Positions 1-12,151 of a DNA stretch of 64,000 nt are shown here, piece by piece. The stretch is from Chirona hameri. Lineage: Eukaryota; Arthropoda; Thecostraca; Balanomorpha; Balanidae. How positions within the stretch are numbered: position 1 is the stretch's first letter; every line of letters begins with the position of its first letter. The position numbers were made by a program, and so were the translations under genes. Where the stretch lies: contig JAXIVJ010005995.1 in the NCBI GenBank assembly GCA_036785665.1, positions 1-64,000 of the forward strand, in the 5' to 3' direction. The notes beneath the pieces were generated by a model. That model did not search any database. It was not told where the DNA came from and saw nothing but the letters and a program-made list of their open reading frames with translations.

Positions 1-1527
1 CACTCCCCCCGTCCCGTCACTCCCCCCGTCACTCCCGCTCCCGTCACTCCGCTCCCGTCACTACGCTCCCGTCCCTCCCGCTCGCTCGTCACTACCCGCT
101 CCCGCACTCCCGCTCCCGTCACTCCCGCCTCCCGTCACTCCCGCTCCCGTTCTCCCGCTCCCGTCACTCCCGCTCCCGCTCCCGTCCACTCCCGCTCCCG
201 CTACGTCCAGGTCCCGTCACTCCCGCTCCCGTCACTCCCGCTCCCGCTCCCGTCCAGTCCCGTCACTCCAGCTCCCGTCACTCCCGCTCCCAGCTCCGTC
301 CAGTCCCGTCCACTCCCGCTTCCGTCACTCCCGCTCCGTCACTCACCGCTCCCGTCCACTCCTCGTCACTCCCGCTCCCGTCACTCCCGCTCCCGTCACT
401 CCCGCTCCCGCTCCCGTCACTCCCCGCTCCCGTCACTCCGCTCCCGTCACTCCCGCTCCCGTCACTCCCGCTCCCGCTCCCGTCAATCCCGTCACTCCCG
501 TCACTCCCGCCCCGTCACTCCCGCTCCCGTCACTCCCGCTCCCGTCCACTCCCGCTCCCGTCACTCCCGCTCCCGGTCACTCCCGCTCCCGCTCCCGTCC
601 AGTCCCGTCACTCCCGCTCCCCGTCACTCCCCGCTCCTCCGTCCACTCCCGCTCCCGCTCCCGTCCAGTCCCGTCACTCCCGGCTCCCGTCACTCCCGCT
701 CCCGTCACTCCGCTCCCGTCCAGTCCCGTCACACCCGTCACTCCCGCTCCCGTCACTCCCGCTTCCCTAGTCACTCCCGCTCCGTCCACTCCCCGCTCCC
801 GTCACTCCCGCTCCCGTCACTTCCGCTCCCGTCACTCCCGCTCCCGTCACTCCCGCTCACGTCACCCCGCTCCGTCACTCCCGCTCCCGTCACTCCCGCT
901 CCCCGCCGGCCCCCGTCCAGTTCCCGTCACTCCCCGCTCCCGTCACTCCGCTCACCGTCTACTCCCGCTCCCGTCCAGTCCCGTCACTCCCGCTTCCGTC
1001 ACTCCCGCTCCCGTCACTCCCGCCCCGCTCCCGCCCAGTCCCGTCACTCCTCGCTCCCGTCACATCCCCGCCCCCGCTCCCGTCCAGTCCCGGTCACTCC
1101 CGCTCCCGTCACTCTCACTCCAGTCACTCCCGCTCCCGCTCCCGTCCCAGTCCCCGTCACTCCCGCTCCCGTCCAGTCCCGTCACTCCCGCTCACCGTCA
1201 CTCCCGCTTCCGCTCCCGTCCAGTCCCGTCACTCCCGCTCCCGTCATCCCCCGCTCCCGCTCCCGTCCAGATCCCGTCCCACTCCCCGCTCCCGTCCAGT
1301 CCCGTCCAGTCCCGTCCCCCCCTCCCCACTCCCGGCTCCCCGGTCACTCCCGCTCCCGCTTCCGTCCAGTCCCGTCACTCCCGCTCCCGTCCACTCCCGC
1401 TCCCGTCACTCCCCCCGATCCCCGTCACTCCCGCTCCCCGGTCACTCCCGCTTCTCCGTCACTCCCTCTCCCGTCACTCCCGCTCCCGCCTCCCGTCCAG
1501 TCCACCGTCACCTCCCGCTCCCCGTCA
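1..1527. repeat. GC-rich minisatellite/satellite
   Basis: The stretch is built from imperfect copies of a unit of about 15 bp (GTCACTCCCGCTCCC), interleaved with a shorter variant containing CCGTCCAGT. Single-base length changes are frequent, as expected from either drift or homopolymer errors in long reads. The array starts before the window. Reading frames through it are products of the repeat and are not genes. Confidence 0.9.
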
Positions 1528-2621
1528 GATTCCAGAATCAAGCCGTCATTCTACCGGCAGCTTCATCAAAAGCTTTATGGGGGAATTCCGTATTTCTGCC
1601 ATGCAATTTTACCAAGGGTCAAGGGGATGTTAACATTAAGATAGCAGGAGCTCAGCTGACACTCACTTTGCAGCCAACTAAATAATTACACAACATGATG
1701 TTGACTGAGGTTAAACTAGAGGGTAGCAGTAATATGATTCAGGTGTTAGCAGCTGCTAATATGTACATTTCCAGATGATACTTTATTAACGTAATTATAT
1801 TTGTATGTCATCAGCCATCTAACATCAAATGAAAGCTGAGCAATTGCCACAACAACAAAAATCATTCGGATATTTATTTTTTTTTATTTAGCCCGACATT
1901 CTGTTAAAATGAGTTTACGATAAGTGACTGTGGAATCGGTTGTACTTAATACTTATATCCTTGAGGAATGTATGCACGTATCTATTATACTTTATGCTGA
2001 ATGTAATCATCATATATGTGCTCATCATACAACCACAAGGAGCCGTGCTTTTTGCCGTAAAGTAAAGTTATACGAGTGTATGATTGCTTCATCGTCCGTC
2101 CCGATGGAGAGGAAAATAACTGGAATTAACCGTAATTACAAAACTGCACAAACTTATTATTAATTCATCTCTAACGTACGGCATGCCGTCACGTCATTTC
2201 ATGTAAATGAGTTGAAATTTTGTAAGAGGTGGCTCATCTAGGCCAGGGTGGCATCTATAGCGTTTTAATGTGGGGCTTCAGTAACATTACACAAATATTG
2301 AAGTTACTGGGTGGAGCTGGCAGCCTGGAGACTGCTGAGCCCGTCTGCAACAGAGCATTGCTAGTTCATCAGTCCTGGCAGCTATGCTGACGTGGCGTTG
2401 TTACGGTCGGAAGAAGTAGGGAATTGGGAATTGCGGTGCTTACTAAACACTAGTGCTGGTCGCGTGGTCCAACCAGCCTCAGGCTGAGGGGACGTGGGCC
2501 CCGTGACCCCCGACGACCTTTTCTCGGAAGGCTGGTCAAGTCCGGCGAAATCCTGTGTATTGCATGTACAGATATATCATGAGAAGGCACCATCAGAGTC
2601 ATAAGGGTATGGCACACAGTT
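1528..2621. other. Non-coding, no recognised feature
   Basis: AT-rich unique sequence followed by a moderately GC-rich flank. I saw no coding similarity, no tandem repeat and no clear terminal repeats. The last 180 bp may belong to the fold-back element that follows. Confidence 0.5.
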
Positions 2622-3880
2622 GGCTGCCCGGACCAGAGTTCGTAAACATAAGGTTCGTAACGGAAAGTTAGTAAGCAAAGGTTTCGCATGCAAAGTGTTT
2701 GCATCGGAAAAGGTTCGTATGGGATAAAGTTCGTAACGGCTAAAGATCGTATCGGAAAAGGTTCGTATCGGATAAAGTTCGTATTAAAAAAATTCGTAAC
2801 GGATAAGGTGCGTATGCTGAAGTTCGTAAAGGAAAAATGTTCGTAAGGAAAAAGTTCGTAAGCAAAGGTTTCGTATGGCAAAGGTTCGTATCGGATAAGG
2901 TTTCGTATGAGATAAAGTTTCGTAACGGCTAAAGATCGTAGTAGAAAGGTTCGTATCAGATAAAGTTCGTATTCAAAAAGTTCGTAACGGGTAAAGTTCG
3001 ATGCAAATGGTTCCGTATGCCCTGAAGGTTCTAAAGGAAAAAGTCCGTAAGCAAAGGTTCGTATGCAAAGGTTCGTATGCAAAGGTTCGTATCGGATAAG
3101 GTTCGAACCTTTGTATGCGAACTTTTTCCTTTACGAATCCTTATGTTTACGAACTTTTGTCTGGTTACCGTGGGTGACCCCTTCCGAACGGGAGAGAGAT
3201 AGAGAGACAACCGTAAAACAGTGACGTGTTGCCTGTCATAAGACAATAGTTTCGTATGGATGAAGTTCGTGTTCCGTTACTGTTTACGGTGCTCTAATCT
3301 CTCTCCGTTCGGAGGGTAGGTGCAATGGTTGGGAAACCTTATCCGATACGAACACTTGCATACGAACCTTTGCTTACGAAACTTTTTCCATTCGAAATTT
3401 TTTCCTTTACGTACTTCAGCATACGAATCCTTTGCATACGAACTTTATCGGTTACGACTTTTTAATACGAACTTTACCCGATACGAACCTTTTCCCATTA
3501 TGAACTTTACCCGTTACGACTTTTTGAATACGAACTTTACCGATACGAACCTTTTCCTATTATGAACTTTACCCGTTACGAACTTTTTGGATACGAACTT
3601 TACCCCGATACGAACCTTTTCCATTAATTGAACTTTACCCGTTACGAACTTTTTGAATACGAATCTTTACCCGATACGAACCTTTCCTTATGAACTTTAC
3701 CCGTTACGAACTTTTTGAATACGACTTTACCCGATACGAAACCATTTCCATTATAACGTTAGCCGTTACGAACATTTATCCATACGAACCTTATCCGGTA
3801 CGAACCTTTGCATACGAACCTTTGCTTAGAAACTTTTTCCGTTACGAACCTTCTGTTTACGAACTTTAGTCCGGTCACCC
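2622..3880. mobile_element. Fold-back element with repeat-built arms
   Basis: The left part (about 2622-3105) is an array of short units of the form GTTCGTAnnGGAAAA. The right part (about 3340-3880) is the same kind of array in reverse complement. The outer ends match each other: GTTCGTAAACATAAGG at 2639 against the reverse complement of the sequence ending at 3863. The middle (about 3183-3320) is a second inverted repeat carrying CCGAACGG and CGTAAAACAGT on its left side. Long inverted repeats composed of short tandem repeats are the hallmark of Foldback-type transposons. No transposase or clear target duplication was seen. Confidence 0.65.
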
Positions 3881-4631
3881 CCACAGTCGTGGCGGGTGGC
3901 GCGTCCGGGTGGCGCGTCCTAGCCTCGTGGATCCAAAACATTCAATAGCAATGCAATAGCGAGAAAGCCTCCGCGCCTGGAGCTGTTCAGTGTCAGCAGA
4001 GTAAGAAGAGTGGCATCTGCTAGAACACTGTAGCACTGTAAGCACTGAAGGTGGGGGGGGGGGGGGGGGGGGGCGGGGTGGGGTATACCTGTCACCGGAG
4101 GAAGAAAGGTGCCTATCTTCTCGCCACATGAGAAAGCAAGTCTACTGCTTGTCTGCCGGTCGTCATATCCAATACACCACTGACGGCGCTGACAAAAATA
4201 CGGACTCGGTCCCGAGTTCACTCGCTGCCTCAAACATCACATCACACGCGTCCATGCTGGCGCGCTGACGTCCCCCGTCACCTGACCACGTGTTTGGACA
4301 TCTCTGCCCTCTTCTCGCCCCTCCCCCGGCCTCTCCCTTGGCCACCGCCCTGCTCGGGGTGCTAATTGTCGGGGGCGGGCGGCGCCGGAAGAGGGCCCAC
4401 CTCGGCGGCGGCCCTGTGACAGTATACCGGCACTGAATGACAGGGCACACCGGCTAATGTGCGCCCCCGAGCAGGTACTTACGGCGCCCAACACGCCGCT
4501 GAGCTGTTTTCCCGCGCAGTCCGACCGCGCCGGTGACAGCCTGACAGCGCCGATTACACGTCCATGTTTGATCGGGCTTGGTCTGGGCGAGTCCCTAACT
4601 GTGTGCCCTCGCTCGGCCTCTGGGTCGTGGA
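3881..4631. other. GC-rich non-coding region with G-run
   Basis: CpG-rich sequence with a poly-G tract at about 4050-4077. It has no recognisable protein similarity. It could be a CpG island or promoter-like region, but no gene next to it supports that. Confidence 0.35.
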
Positions 4632-4692
4632 GGTGGGTGAAGTTTCCGCGCTCGGGACGTCGAGCTGTCCGAGCGCGGAAACTTCACCCACC
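4632..4692. repeat. 24-bp perfect hairpin
   Basis: Left arm 4632-4655 and right arm 4669-4692 are perfect reverse complements, separated by a 13-base loop. The arms begin GGTGGGTGAAGTTTCCGCGC. A partial extra copy of the arm start (GGAGGTGGGTAAAATTGG) follows at about 4703. Confidence 0.9.
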
Positions 4693-5261
4693 ACCTGGAC
4701 TCTGGAGGTGGGTAAAATTGGTTGGTGGTGTCCGCTAGATGGGTCCGGGTGGAGAGGATTCACATTTAGCACCGGACAGACCCTGAATACGTAGCGGAAA
4801 CCGAGCGACAACTTCCGAGGTGACATAACTGCAATGTCGCACGGCCAAGATCAACGTCGCTGGGCTCCGACGACTGCACGTTATTCCGCCGCTCTTTGAT
4901 TCACCAACTGACAGATGGCGACGGGACGAACGTGAATCCTCAAAGATCAGCGCGGGCAGTTAGCTCAGAGTTAAAAGCTTCCGTCCGGGAAAAATGCTTT
5001 AATCGTCGCCGGGTCACACAGCCGGCCCTCAGCACCGCAGGCAGCGCGACCGACCGACGGAGAGGAGGCGACTCGGTCGGGGCCGCGACAGAAGCGGGCT
5101 TTGTTGCGTTGTCGAGCCGACATCCGCCGCCGACTCGCCGCCGACTCGCCGTCGAGACCGGGCCCGATCAAAGTGTCGCTGGCGGCCGACGAGACGGCGC
5201 CGGCGCCGGCGCGCGCCGACCCTTTGAAGTCGCCGCCGCAGCGTCCGGCAGCTGCCGTCGG
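4693..5261. other. GC-rich region, no supported gene
   Basis: Open frames exist on both strands (for example 4896-5309 plus), but the translations are low-complexity, Arg/Ala/Asp-rich and overlap each other in several frames, as GC-rich DNA gives by chance. I do not call a gene here. Confidence 0.4.
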
Positions 5262-5560
5262 GACAGACGGACTGCTGACGACGACGACTGTCAGACGGGA
5301 GTGGGATGAGAGCAGACGGATTGCTGACGACGACGACTGTCAGACGGGAGTGGGATGAGAGCAGACGAATTGCTGACGACGACGACTGTCAGACGGGAGT
5401 GTGGATGAGAGCAGACGGACTGCTGACGACGACGACCTGTCAGACGGAGAGTGGGATGAGAGCAGACGGACTGCTGACGACGACGACTGTCAGACGGGAG
5501 TGGGATGAGAGCAGACGGATTGCTGACGACGACGACTTGTCAGCGGAGTGGGATGAGAGG
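5262..5560. repeat. 49-bp minisatellite
   Basis: About six copies of a 49-bp unit containing GCTGACGACGACGACTGTCA and GGGAGTGGGATGAGAGCAGA. Copies differ by occasional one-base changes and indels. In one frame it reads as an Asp-rich repeat (ADDDDCQTG), but indels break the frame between copies. Confidence 0.9.
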
Positions 5561-6373
5561 GAAGTCCTGTCCGCGGCCAGAGACGGGCTCTTATTTGACG
5601 ACGTAACAACGCTGAAGGTAGACAAGATCGACAAGTTGACAGAACTTGCTAAAAGGGATTTTAACGTTGCTATTTTAGGCATTGTCAACTTCGGAACCTG
5701 GATTCTGTAACGTTTGTCCCCTTTCGATGGGTAGGCGAGAGTTTTTATTTTCGCTATCTCTCTGCTCTGCACCTCCGTCCACTTCATTGTTATTTGCGTC
5801 CCTGTCAAGCTGTGCTTTGTTCTAATCAGTCCTTCCCTAGTGGATGCTGTTGCCTCATTGACCTTACTGGTTTTTAAGTTCAAAATAAAACAATTTAAGC
5901 TGACATTTGAAATGTGTTCGTGCAACCTATGCGTCATGCGTGCAACAACGACCAAAGAGTATTTTCAGCAACTATTTTTTTTGCGAGGATGTATCTCGAG
6001 CCATTGGGAACTCTCTCTCCATTATGAGGATACTCCGCCAAACGAAAATAGCTCTCCATGTTTCGCAGCACGGTTCTGACTGAGCCTGCGTAGGCAGCCA
6101 CGATCTGTCTGCTATAATTTGGACGGCTCTCCCACCAATTACGCCTCCCTTGGCGTCATAGTATCAGCGCTTCACACCTGCTGGGGCTGGGCGCCTCCGC
6201 TGATTTCTCCCGCACTAATTCATCCTTCACGCGTATCAGCAAAATGAAACAGAACGCGTCCCAAATTAGTCCTCTGGCGCAGAATGGCTCCAAATTACCC
6301 CGCTGCGTTTATCCACTGCACGTTAGAGCCTCTCTAAATAGGTGGTGTATTGTGGCAAAAAGCGCGTGCGCGT
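5561..6373. other. Non-coding, no recognised feature
   Basis: Mixed-composition unique DNA. I see no similarity to a protein family and no repeat structure. Confidence 0.4.
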
Positions 6374-6464
6374 CGCTGGGGTGTCGCTGGGTGTCGCTGG
6401 GGTGTCGCTGGGGGTTGCCTGGGGTGTCGCTGGGTGTCGGTGGGGTGTCGGTGGGGTGTCGATG
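6374..6464. repeat. GGTGTCGCTGG minisatellite
   Basis: About eight imperfect copies of a 10-11 bp unit GGTGTCGCTG. A G-run follows at about 6529-6545. Confidence 0.85.
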
Positions 6465-7854
6465 ATGTTCGCGTTTGTCGCCTGGCGTGTGACATCGCTT
6501 GGTCACGGGCCGGCTGCAGCCTTCTGGGGGTGGGGGGGGGGGGGGTGAAGGGCGGAGGGGCAACCGTAATAGATCGCCCCGACGCCCTCAGTCTGGCCGG
6601 ACCTGCAAAACTGCCCCCTAATGGCGGTGGCGTGAAAATGGCCACCAGAGCGCGGCGGCGGCGCACAGTGCAATAAAGTGTCGAGGAGCGGGCGGCGTGC
6701 GGGTTAATGGCGTGTAAGACCGGCCGATGGCAGGTGGTGCTGTCCGCACCCCGCCGGCGGGGACCGGACAGCCAGGCCCAACAGGCGGCACGATTGCCGA
6801 GCTGGAGCTGTGTTAGCCAGCATTTACATTAAATTCAAGTGAAATACGAGCGGAACCATGGAAGTAGATTAAATGTTCTAAAACATGCTCGTTGATTTGG
6901 TGCAGTATACAGTTGTATTACATGATTATAACAATTGTTAAGATTTATTGAATTAACAAAAGCTACAATTGATTCGTATATTTAGGAGCGTGAATTGCAT
7001 ATTCAGGTAAGGCCAGAGGTATTCGCAGCTTCATTTCTACTGCTCTCTAGATGTCCGAGAGTAAACATCAAAGATGGCCGACGTTGTTGGGATTCGTCGC
7101 GCGATGAGCTGGAACTCGATGCCCTGCCATCGAAACGTGATTGTTGGCGACGTGAATATGGAGATCAGAGCAATAATGGAACTGCTACTCGCCATTTTGG
7201 TAGGTAGGAGAAGGTGGGGGAAATTCGGACCTCTTAAACTTTGACGTCACCTATAGCTGTTCATTTGAATACGCATCCTTTAATTTCACTGAAGGCCCTT
7301 CCGGGTTCCTGAGCACCAGGGGCATCCATATGACATAAAAGGTACCCCCCCCCCCCCCCCCCCCCCCCACCCCATTTTTTTTCCTTTGCGGACTGGGTTC
7401 AGGGTTGATCACATTGTTTTGGTATTCGAATCCACAGACCACAATAGACAATTTCAATAAAAAGAGTAATACAAATTTATTTTTACTATCGTATGAACAC
7501 TGGGTGACTTCTCCTGGCCATACTAACTGCTAAGTAACGCTCACTACAACGCCCTTCCCGCCTTGTGATACAGAATACGACCACGCAGCAAAGGCTCGAT
7601 GATTTGTACTATCGTACCATAAAACATGTTTCTAATTTTTCGTTATGCTATTCTTACGTGTAAGGACGTGTCAATTAAGTGCAAAAAACAAATTGAATGG
7701 ATATTTGCCTCCAAATATCTCAAATTTGGTAATTTTACATGCTATTTTATATCAAAATAAGTTATTCGCTAATAACTGTTGACTGAATAAAGCTAGAATG
7801 GTACGGTAAACGCCATTTTGTTGTTCTCATCAAGATGAGTTGAATGCTCTGCAG
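6465..7854. other. Non-coding, C-run only
   Basis: Unique DNA with a poly-C tract at about 7347-7369. No coding or mobile-element signature was recognised. Confidence 0.4.
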
Positions 7855-8055
7855 CAGGGGCGTCGTTTTCTATAGGCCTGGTAGGGCCCAAGCCCTACTA
7901 TGTTCATTTGGGGCCTACCAATGCCTCTCTGGGCCCTACCAATGTTTTACAACATTTCCTAAAAGAGATAATACAATTTCAAAAATAAAAATAAAAGGCA
8001 TTGAAAAGGCTATGAAGCATATAAGAATGTATAGCATGGGCCATGTGTCACAATT

Positions 8056-8722
8056 ATGATATTATAAATTTGACCTCAGGTCAAGGTCAAGTGGTGACTC
8101 AAGTAGGTTATGTTGCATATTGGAAAACGTGTCTCGACGAGACACGAGACACATTAGTGCCGGTTTCACTTCTCTATCTTCATTCTGTCGAGAGTTATTG
8201 ACAAAAATTTGTTGGTGACCTCGCATGACCTAGGCTGATCCTATAGGTGTGTGTCACTGAACAAAAATTTCACCTAGGTCATCAAGAATGGCCTATGATA
8301 ACATGATCCATAAGGAATTGGACTGCTATCTTGCGTATCCTCGGAAAAGGAAGCATTTTAATATTTCCCATTGACTTATAATTCATGGGGAAGTCACGCA
8401 ATTGACCCAACCTTAGGTCACTGATATACAAATCCAACATAAACGAATTGTAGATATATACAAACTTATGAAATCATGTAAGTTTGAAACCGATCACCCA
8501 AAAACTGTGACTGTGGAACGACAGCAAACATTTTTTTTTTATATGGAGTCACGTGACCTGGTCTGGTAACCTGACCTGAGATGACCCGAGGTCAATCCTT
8601 TTACATAATGTAAGTAATTGATGCCCAAACAGTGGTGCCAAAAACGGCGGCGCTGCGCTATCCTCGGAAAACCTCTGGCGGTGTCTAAACATCCCCCCCC
8701 CCCCCAACCGGCATGGCGCGGG
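8056..8722 (-). mobile_element. Degenerate, truncated TTAA element (family A)
   Basis: This is the reverse orientation of the elements at 10919-12118 and 30642-31823. It shares the AGGTCA-rich block (TCAAGGTCA near 8077), the GCAACATGACCTACTT-like segment and the gcggcgcgc block near the end. The right end GGCGCGGG is followed by CTAA, a decayed TTAA. The other end is missing. Confidence 0.6.
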
Positions 8723-9466
8723 CTAATTTAAATATAAATGCGTCGCTTTTACCCCGTGCAAAACGAAATATTCCAGGCTGCAACGTATTACCTACATCAG
8801 CGTACTGCTGTGCCGGTCTGGGCTGTGTGTCGGTTTTATCGAAAAGTTGCACTTGAGCCGGTCCACTGGCGGATCCAGGGAGGGGGCATCAGGGGCAAAT
8901 GCCCCCCCCCCCCCCCCCGCCCACACACACACAGAATTATGGCGAGGGCGGTGTCCCAAAATGTGTCGATTTGGGTTGGAAATGATACCCAAATATTAAT
9001 AATTGTCCACTCTCACTCCCCATTTTATCAGTGAATTTTCCACTCCCAATTTATGAATTGTGATATTGATTCTGACATAAATATTGAAAAAAACGTGATC
9101 TCCATGAAAACTACTGCTTTTCATATTCAAAACCATTGTACCTGTTTGTACCATCACTGTACCGTCCATGTACCATTTCCATCATAATTGTCCACTCTCA
9201 TGGTCTTCTTTAGCTCAAATTTTGCACTCTGATACCCAAGCAAAAATATATTTTGTACACTGGGGGGGGGGAGGGGCATTCAATACAAGCATGCCCCCCC
9301 CCCCCGCTCCCCGCGCGTTCCCTGCTCTGAACGTGAAAACAATGATCTTAGGGGAAAACTGAATGAAAACGGAAGCTTTTCTCTCTCGAGTGATTGAATT
9401 TGAAGTTTTTATTTGATAGACAAAACAGCGCACCTGATGCAATTCAAGCAGCCCCAGTGACACTTA

Positions 9467-9971
9467 AAGGAAATAGATCACCTTGTAAATTTTTTACCCA
9501 ACACGATTTGATTCTATTTTTTAATACAATTTATTTTTATATTGTCGAAAATGGCCTTATATCGTGCCGATTCAGGACAGAAGGCCGTACATTTTTATTG
9601 TTTATCAAAACTATATGTATACTATCTGAGTCAGAGTCCTGACGTCACGCGAATGTAAAAAATGGTTCAGCCAATCAGATTCGAAAGTAGTCGCGTAAAG
9701 ATATACTCGCATTGGAGATGTGCCAACCGGCGGCCGGCGATTCGCTTGCTAGCACCAGCTGCAAGCTGATTGGCTGATGGTATAGCCACTGCCCGGGCTA
9801 GAACCAGTACAACATTCTTTCGCCAGCACCGCATTCCTTCGCCAAAAACTCAAATATATTCGGCTGGAGAGTCTTTTCAGTCAAGAAAACTTGCAGATAG
9901 GGGTTTCCCAACACGAACTACAAAACTGCTATCTCAGTTTAAAACTAATGTTGAAGGTGAACTATTTCCTT
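9467..9971 (+). mobile_element. TA-flanked MITE, left member of palindrome
   Basis: A 505-bp element with terminal inverted repeats AAGGAAATAGATCACCTT and AAGGTGAACTATTTCCTT, flanked by TA on both sides (9465-9466 and 9972-9973). This layout is typical of mariner/Tc1-derived MITEs. It is joined directly, in inverted orientation, to a second copy. Confidence 0.85.
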
Positions 9972-9973
9972 TA

Positions 9974-10477
9974 AAGGAAATAGTTCACCTTCAACATTAG
10001 TTTTAAACTGAGATAGCAGTTTTGTAGCCCGTGTTGGGAAACCCCTATCTGCAAGCTCTCTTGACTGAAAAGACTCTCCAGCCGAACATATTTGAGTTTT
10101 TGGCGAAGGAATGCGGTGCTGGCGAAAGAATGTTGTACTGGTGCTAGCCCGGGCAGAGGCTATACCATCAGCCAATCAGCTTGCAGCTGGTCCTAGCAAG
10201 CGAATCACCGGCTGCCGGTTGGCACATCTCCAATGCGAGTCTATCTTTACGCGACTACTTTCGAATCTGATTGGCTGAACCATTTTTTACATTCGCATGA
10301 CGTCAGAACTCTGACTCAGAGAGTATGCATATAGTTTTGATAAACAATACAAATTTACGGCCTTCTGTCCTGAATCGGCGCGATATAAGGCCATTTTTGA
10401 CAATATAAAAAGAAATTGTATTACAAAATATAATCAAATCGTGTTGGGTAAAAATTTCCAAGGTGAACTATTTCCTT
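9974..10477 (-). mobile_element. TA-flanked MITE, right member of palindrome
   Basis: A 504-bp near-identical reverse copy of 9467-9971. The only spacer is the shared TA at 9972-9973, so the junction reads as a perfect palindrome. A TA also follows at 10478-10479. Arms differ by scattered substitutions, for example acacgaacta versus gcccgtgttg near the centre. Confidence 0.85.
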
Positions 10478-10480
10478 TAG

Positions 10481-10914
10481 CCCGCGCCCCGCTGGGGGGG
10501 GGGGGGGGGGGGGAGGGGGAGAATCTTCCCTCCTTGAATTTCTCAATAACTTGAAAACTATGATGGATATCAATGTGAAACTTTTAGCCCTTATGCTGCA
10601 GCAATTAAACCCACTTCTCTCGCCAAATTTAAAGGAAATTGGTGTAGTATTTTGGGAGATAATGACGTTTTAATGACGTCATGACATGCCATTTTTGGTG
10701 GAAAAACGATAAATGCTGGGAAAATCGTAGAAAGTGGGGTTTTGAAGCAAATTGCAAATATAAACGTCAAAAGAAAGGAAATGACATTCTCTTCAAACTA
10801 GCTATCTTGGATTTGCGATTTTTTTTTGGTTTTTGACCCCCAAAATAAAAATAAATGTTGTTTTTGGAGAAAAAAAAACATTAAATCACTTTTCGTGAAT
10901 TTGAAGTGAATTTC
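10481..10914. mobile_element. Partial TTAA-type element (left part)
   Basis: TTAG (a decayed TTAA) is followed by CCCGCGCCCCGCTGGGGG and a G-run, the same end style as the neighbouring families. The interior resembles element B (AAAAACGATAAATG, a TGACGTCA site at 10674, TTTTTGACCCC). The element is cut at TTAA 10915-10918 by insertion of element A. Its right end was not found. Confidence 0.5.
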
Positions 10915-10918
10915 TTAA

Positions 10919-12118
10919 CCCGCGCACTGCAGGGGGTGGATTGATTTCCGCCCCCCCCCCTTCCTTAGGTTTTTCGCAGATAGCGAATAAACGGCGGCGC
11001 GTAGACACTGGGTTTTGACACACCTGTTAGGACATCAATTGCGCACAATTTGAAGAGAGAAAAAATTACATCGGGTCATCTCAGGTCAGGTCACCAGACC
11101 AGGTCACGTGACCCCACCACCAACAACGTTTGCAGTTGTTCCAAAGCCAGAGTTTCTCACCGATCAGTTTGAAACTTACAGGGTGTCATGAGGGCATACG
11201 TACTTACAATTATTTAATCTCGGAATGTTGATATCGGTGACCTAAGGTCAGGTCAATTTCGTGACTTCCCATAATAAGTCAATGGGGAAATATTCAAATG
11301 CTTTCTATTTCAAGGATATGCATGATGTTAGTCCAATTACTTATGGATCATGTTATTATAGGATTTATTGATGATCCAAGTGTTAGTTTTGTTTAGTACC
11401 CCCTATGAGGTTATTTGAGGTCATCTGAGGTCATGATCACCTGTTTGTCAATAACTCGCGACATAACAAAGATAGATAAATAAAACTGACAGCAATGTGT
11501 TTGTATTGTCAAGACACGTCTTCCTATATGCAACATGACCTACTTGGGCATTGACCTCAGGTCAAGGTCACGTGACCTGTGGTAAAATTTTTCAGTTAAT
11601 ATACCAAGGTCATGTTGCATGTATATCATTCGAAGTGCCTTTACGAGGCAAACACAATGGTGTAAACAGTTTTTGGTTATCGTTGTTCGGTAAAAAGTTA
11701 TTAGTGAAAAACTAATAAAAAAAAAAGATTTTTCTCCTTTTTTGATCTCTGGAGCCTCAAATATTGACCCGACATCAAATTTTAGGACACGTTGTCGATT
11801 AAAAACTTCAATGACTGGCGCTCACTTTTCCAGTTTGTTTCTACCTAGCATAGTTTCCGAAATATATGGGAATTTCTGGAGCGAAGTCCTAAAACAGGAG
11901 AAAAACTGGACATTTTTACCTTTGATGACCTCTGGTGACCTCAACTTTGACCTAACCTTACAAAAATACTGAACTACTTTCAACAGAACTTGTATCAAGC
12001 TATCAAACGCCGTTTTCTGCTTGTCGCTACATAGCGTAGTTTTCGAGATATCACGGGGGGGCGGAAATAAACTCCCCTTGCAGTTCGTGTTCGGCGCAAA
12101 CCCCCTGCAGTGCGCGGG
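10919..12118 (+). mobile_element. TTAA-flanked element, family A
   Basis: Perfect 18-bp terminal inverted repeats, CCCGCGCACTGCAGGGGG at both ends. TTAA precedes (10915-10918) and TTAC, a one-base variant, follows. TTAA duplication with CCC termini is the pattern of piggyBac-type transposition. The element is 1.2 kb and non-coding. It carries dense AGGTCA/TGACCT half-sites (11083-11106, 11238-11254, 11552-11578). A related copy is at 30642-31823. Confidence 0.8.
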
Positions 12119-12151
12119 TTACGAGGGTAAATTAGTACAAGGGTAAATTAG

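Noticed and set aside
4896..5710. GC-rich open frames as a possible gene
   Set aside because: Low-complexity translations open in several frames at once; the second half is the 49-bp minisatellite; no recognisable domain.
9770..10175. Two 76-residue frames with near-identical products in opposite orientation
   Set aside because: They are the two arms of the MITE palindrome, not a duplicated gene.
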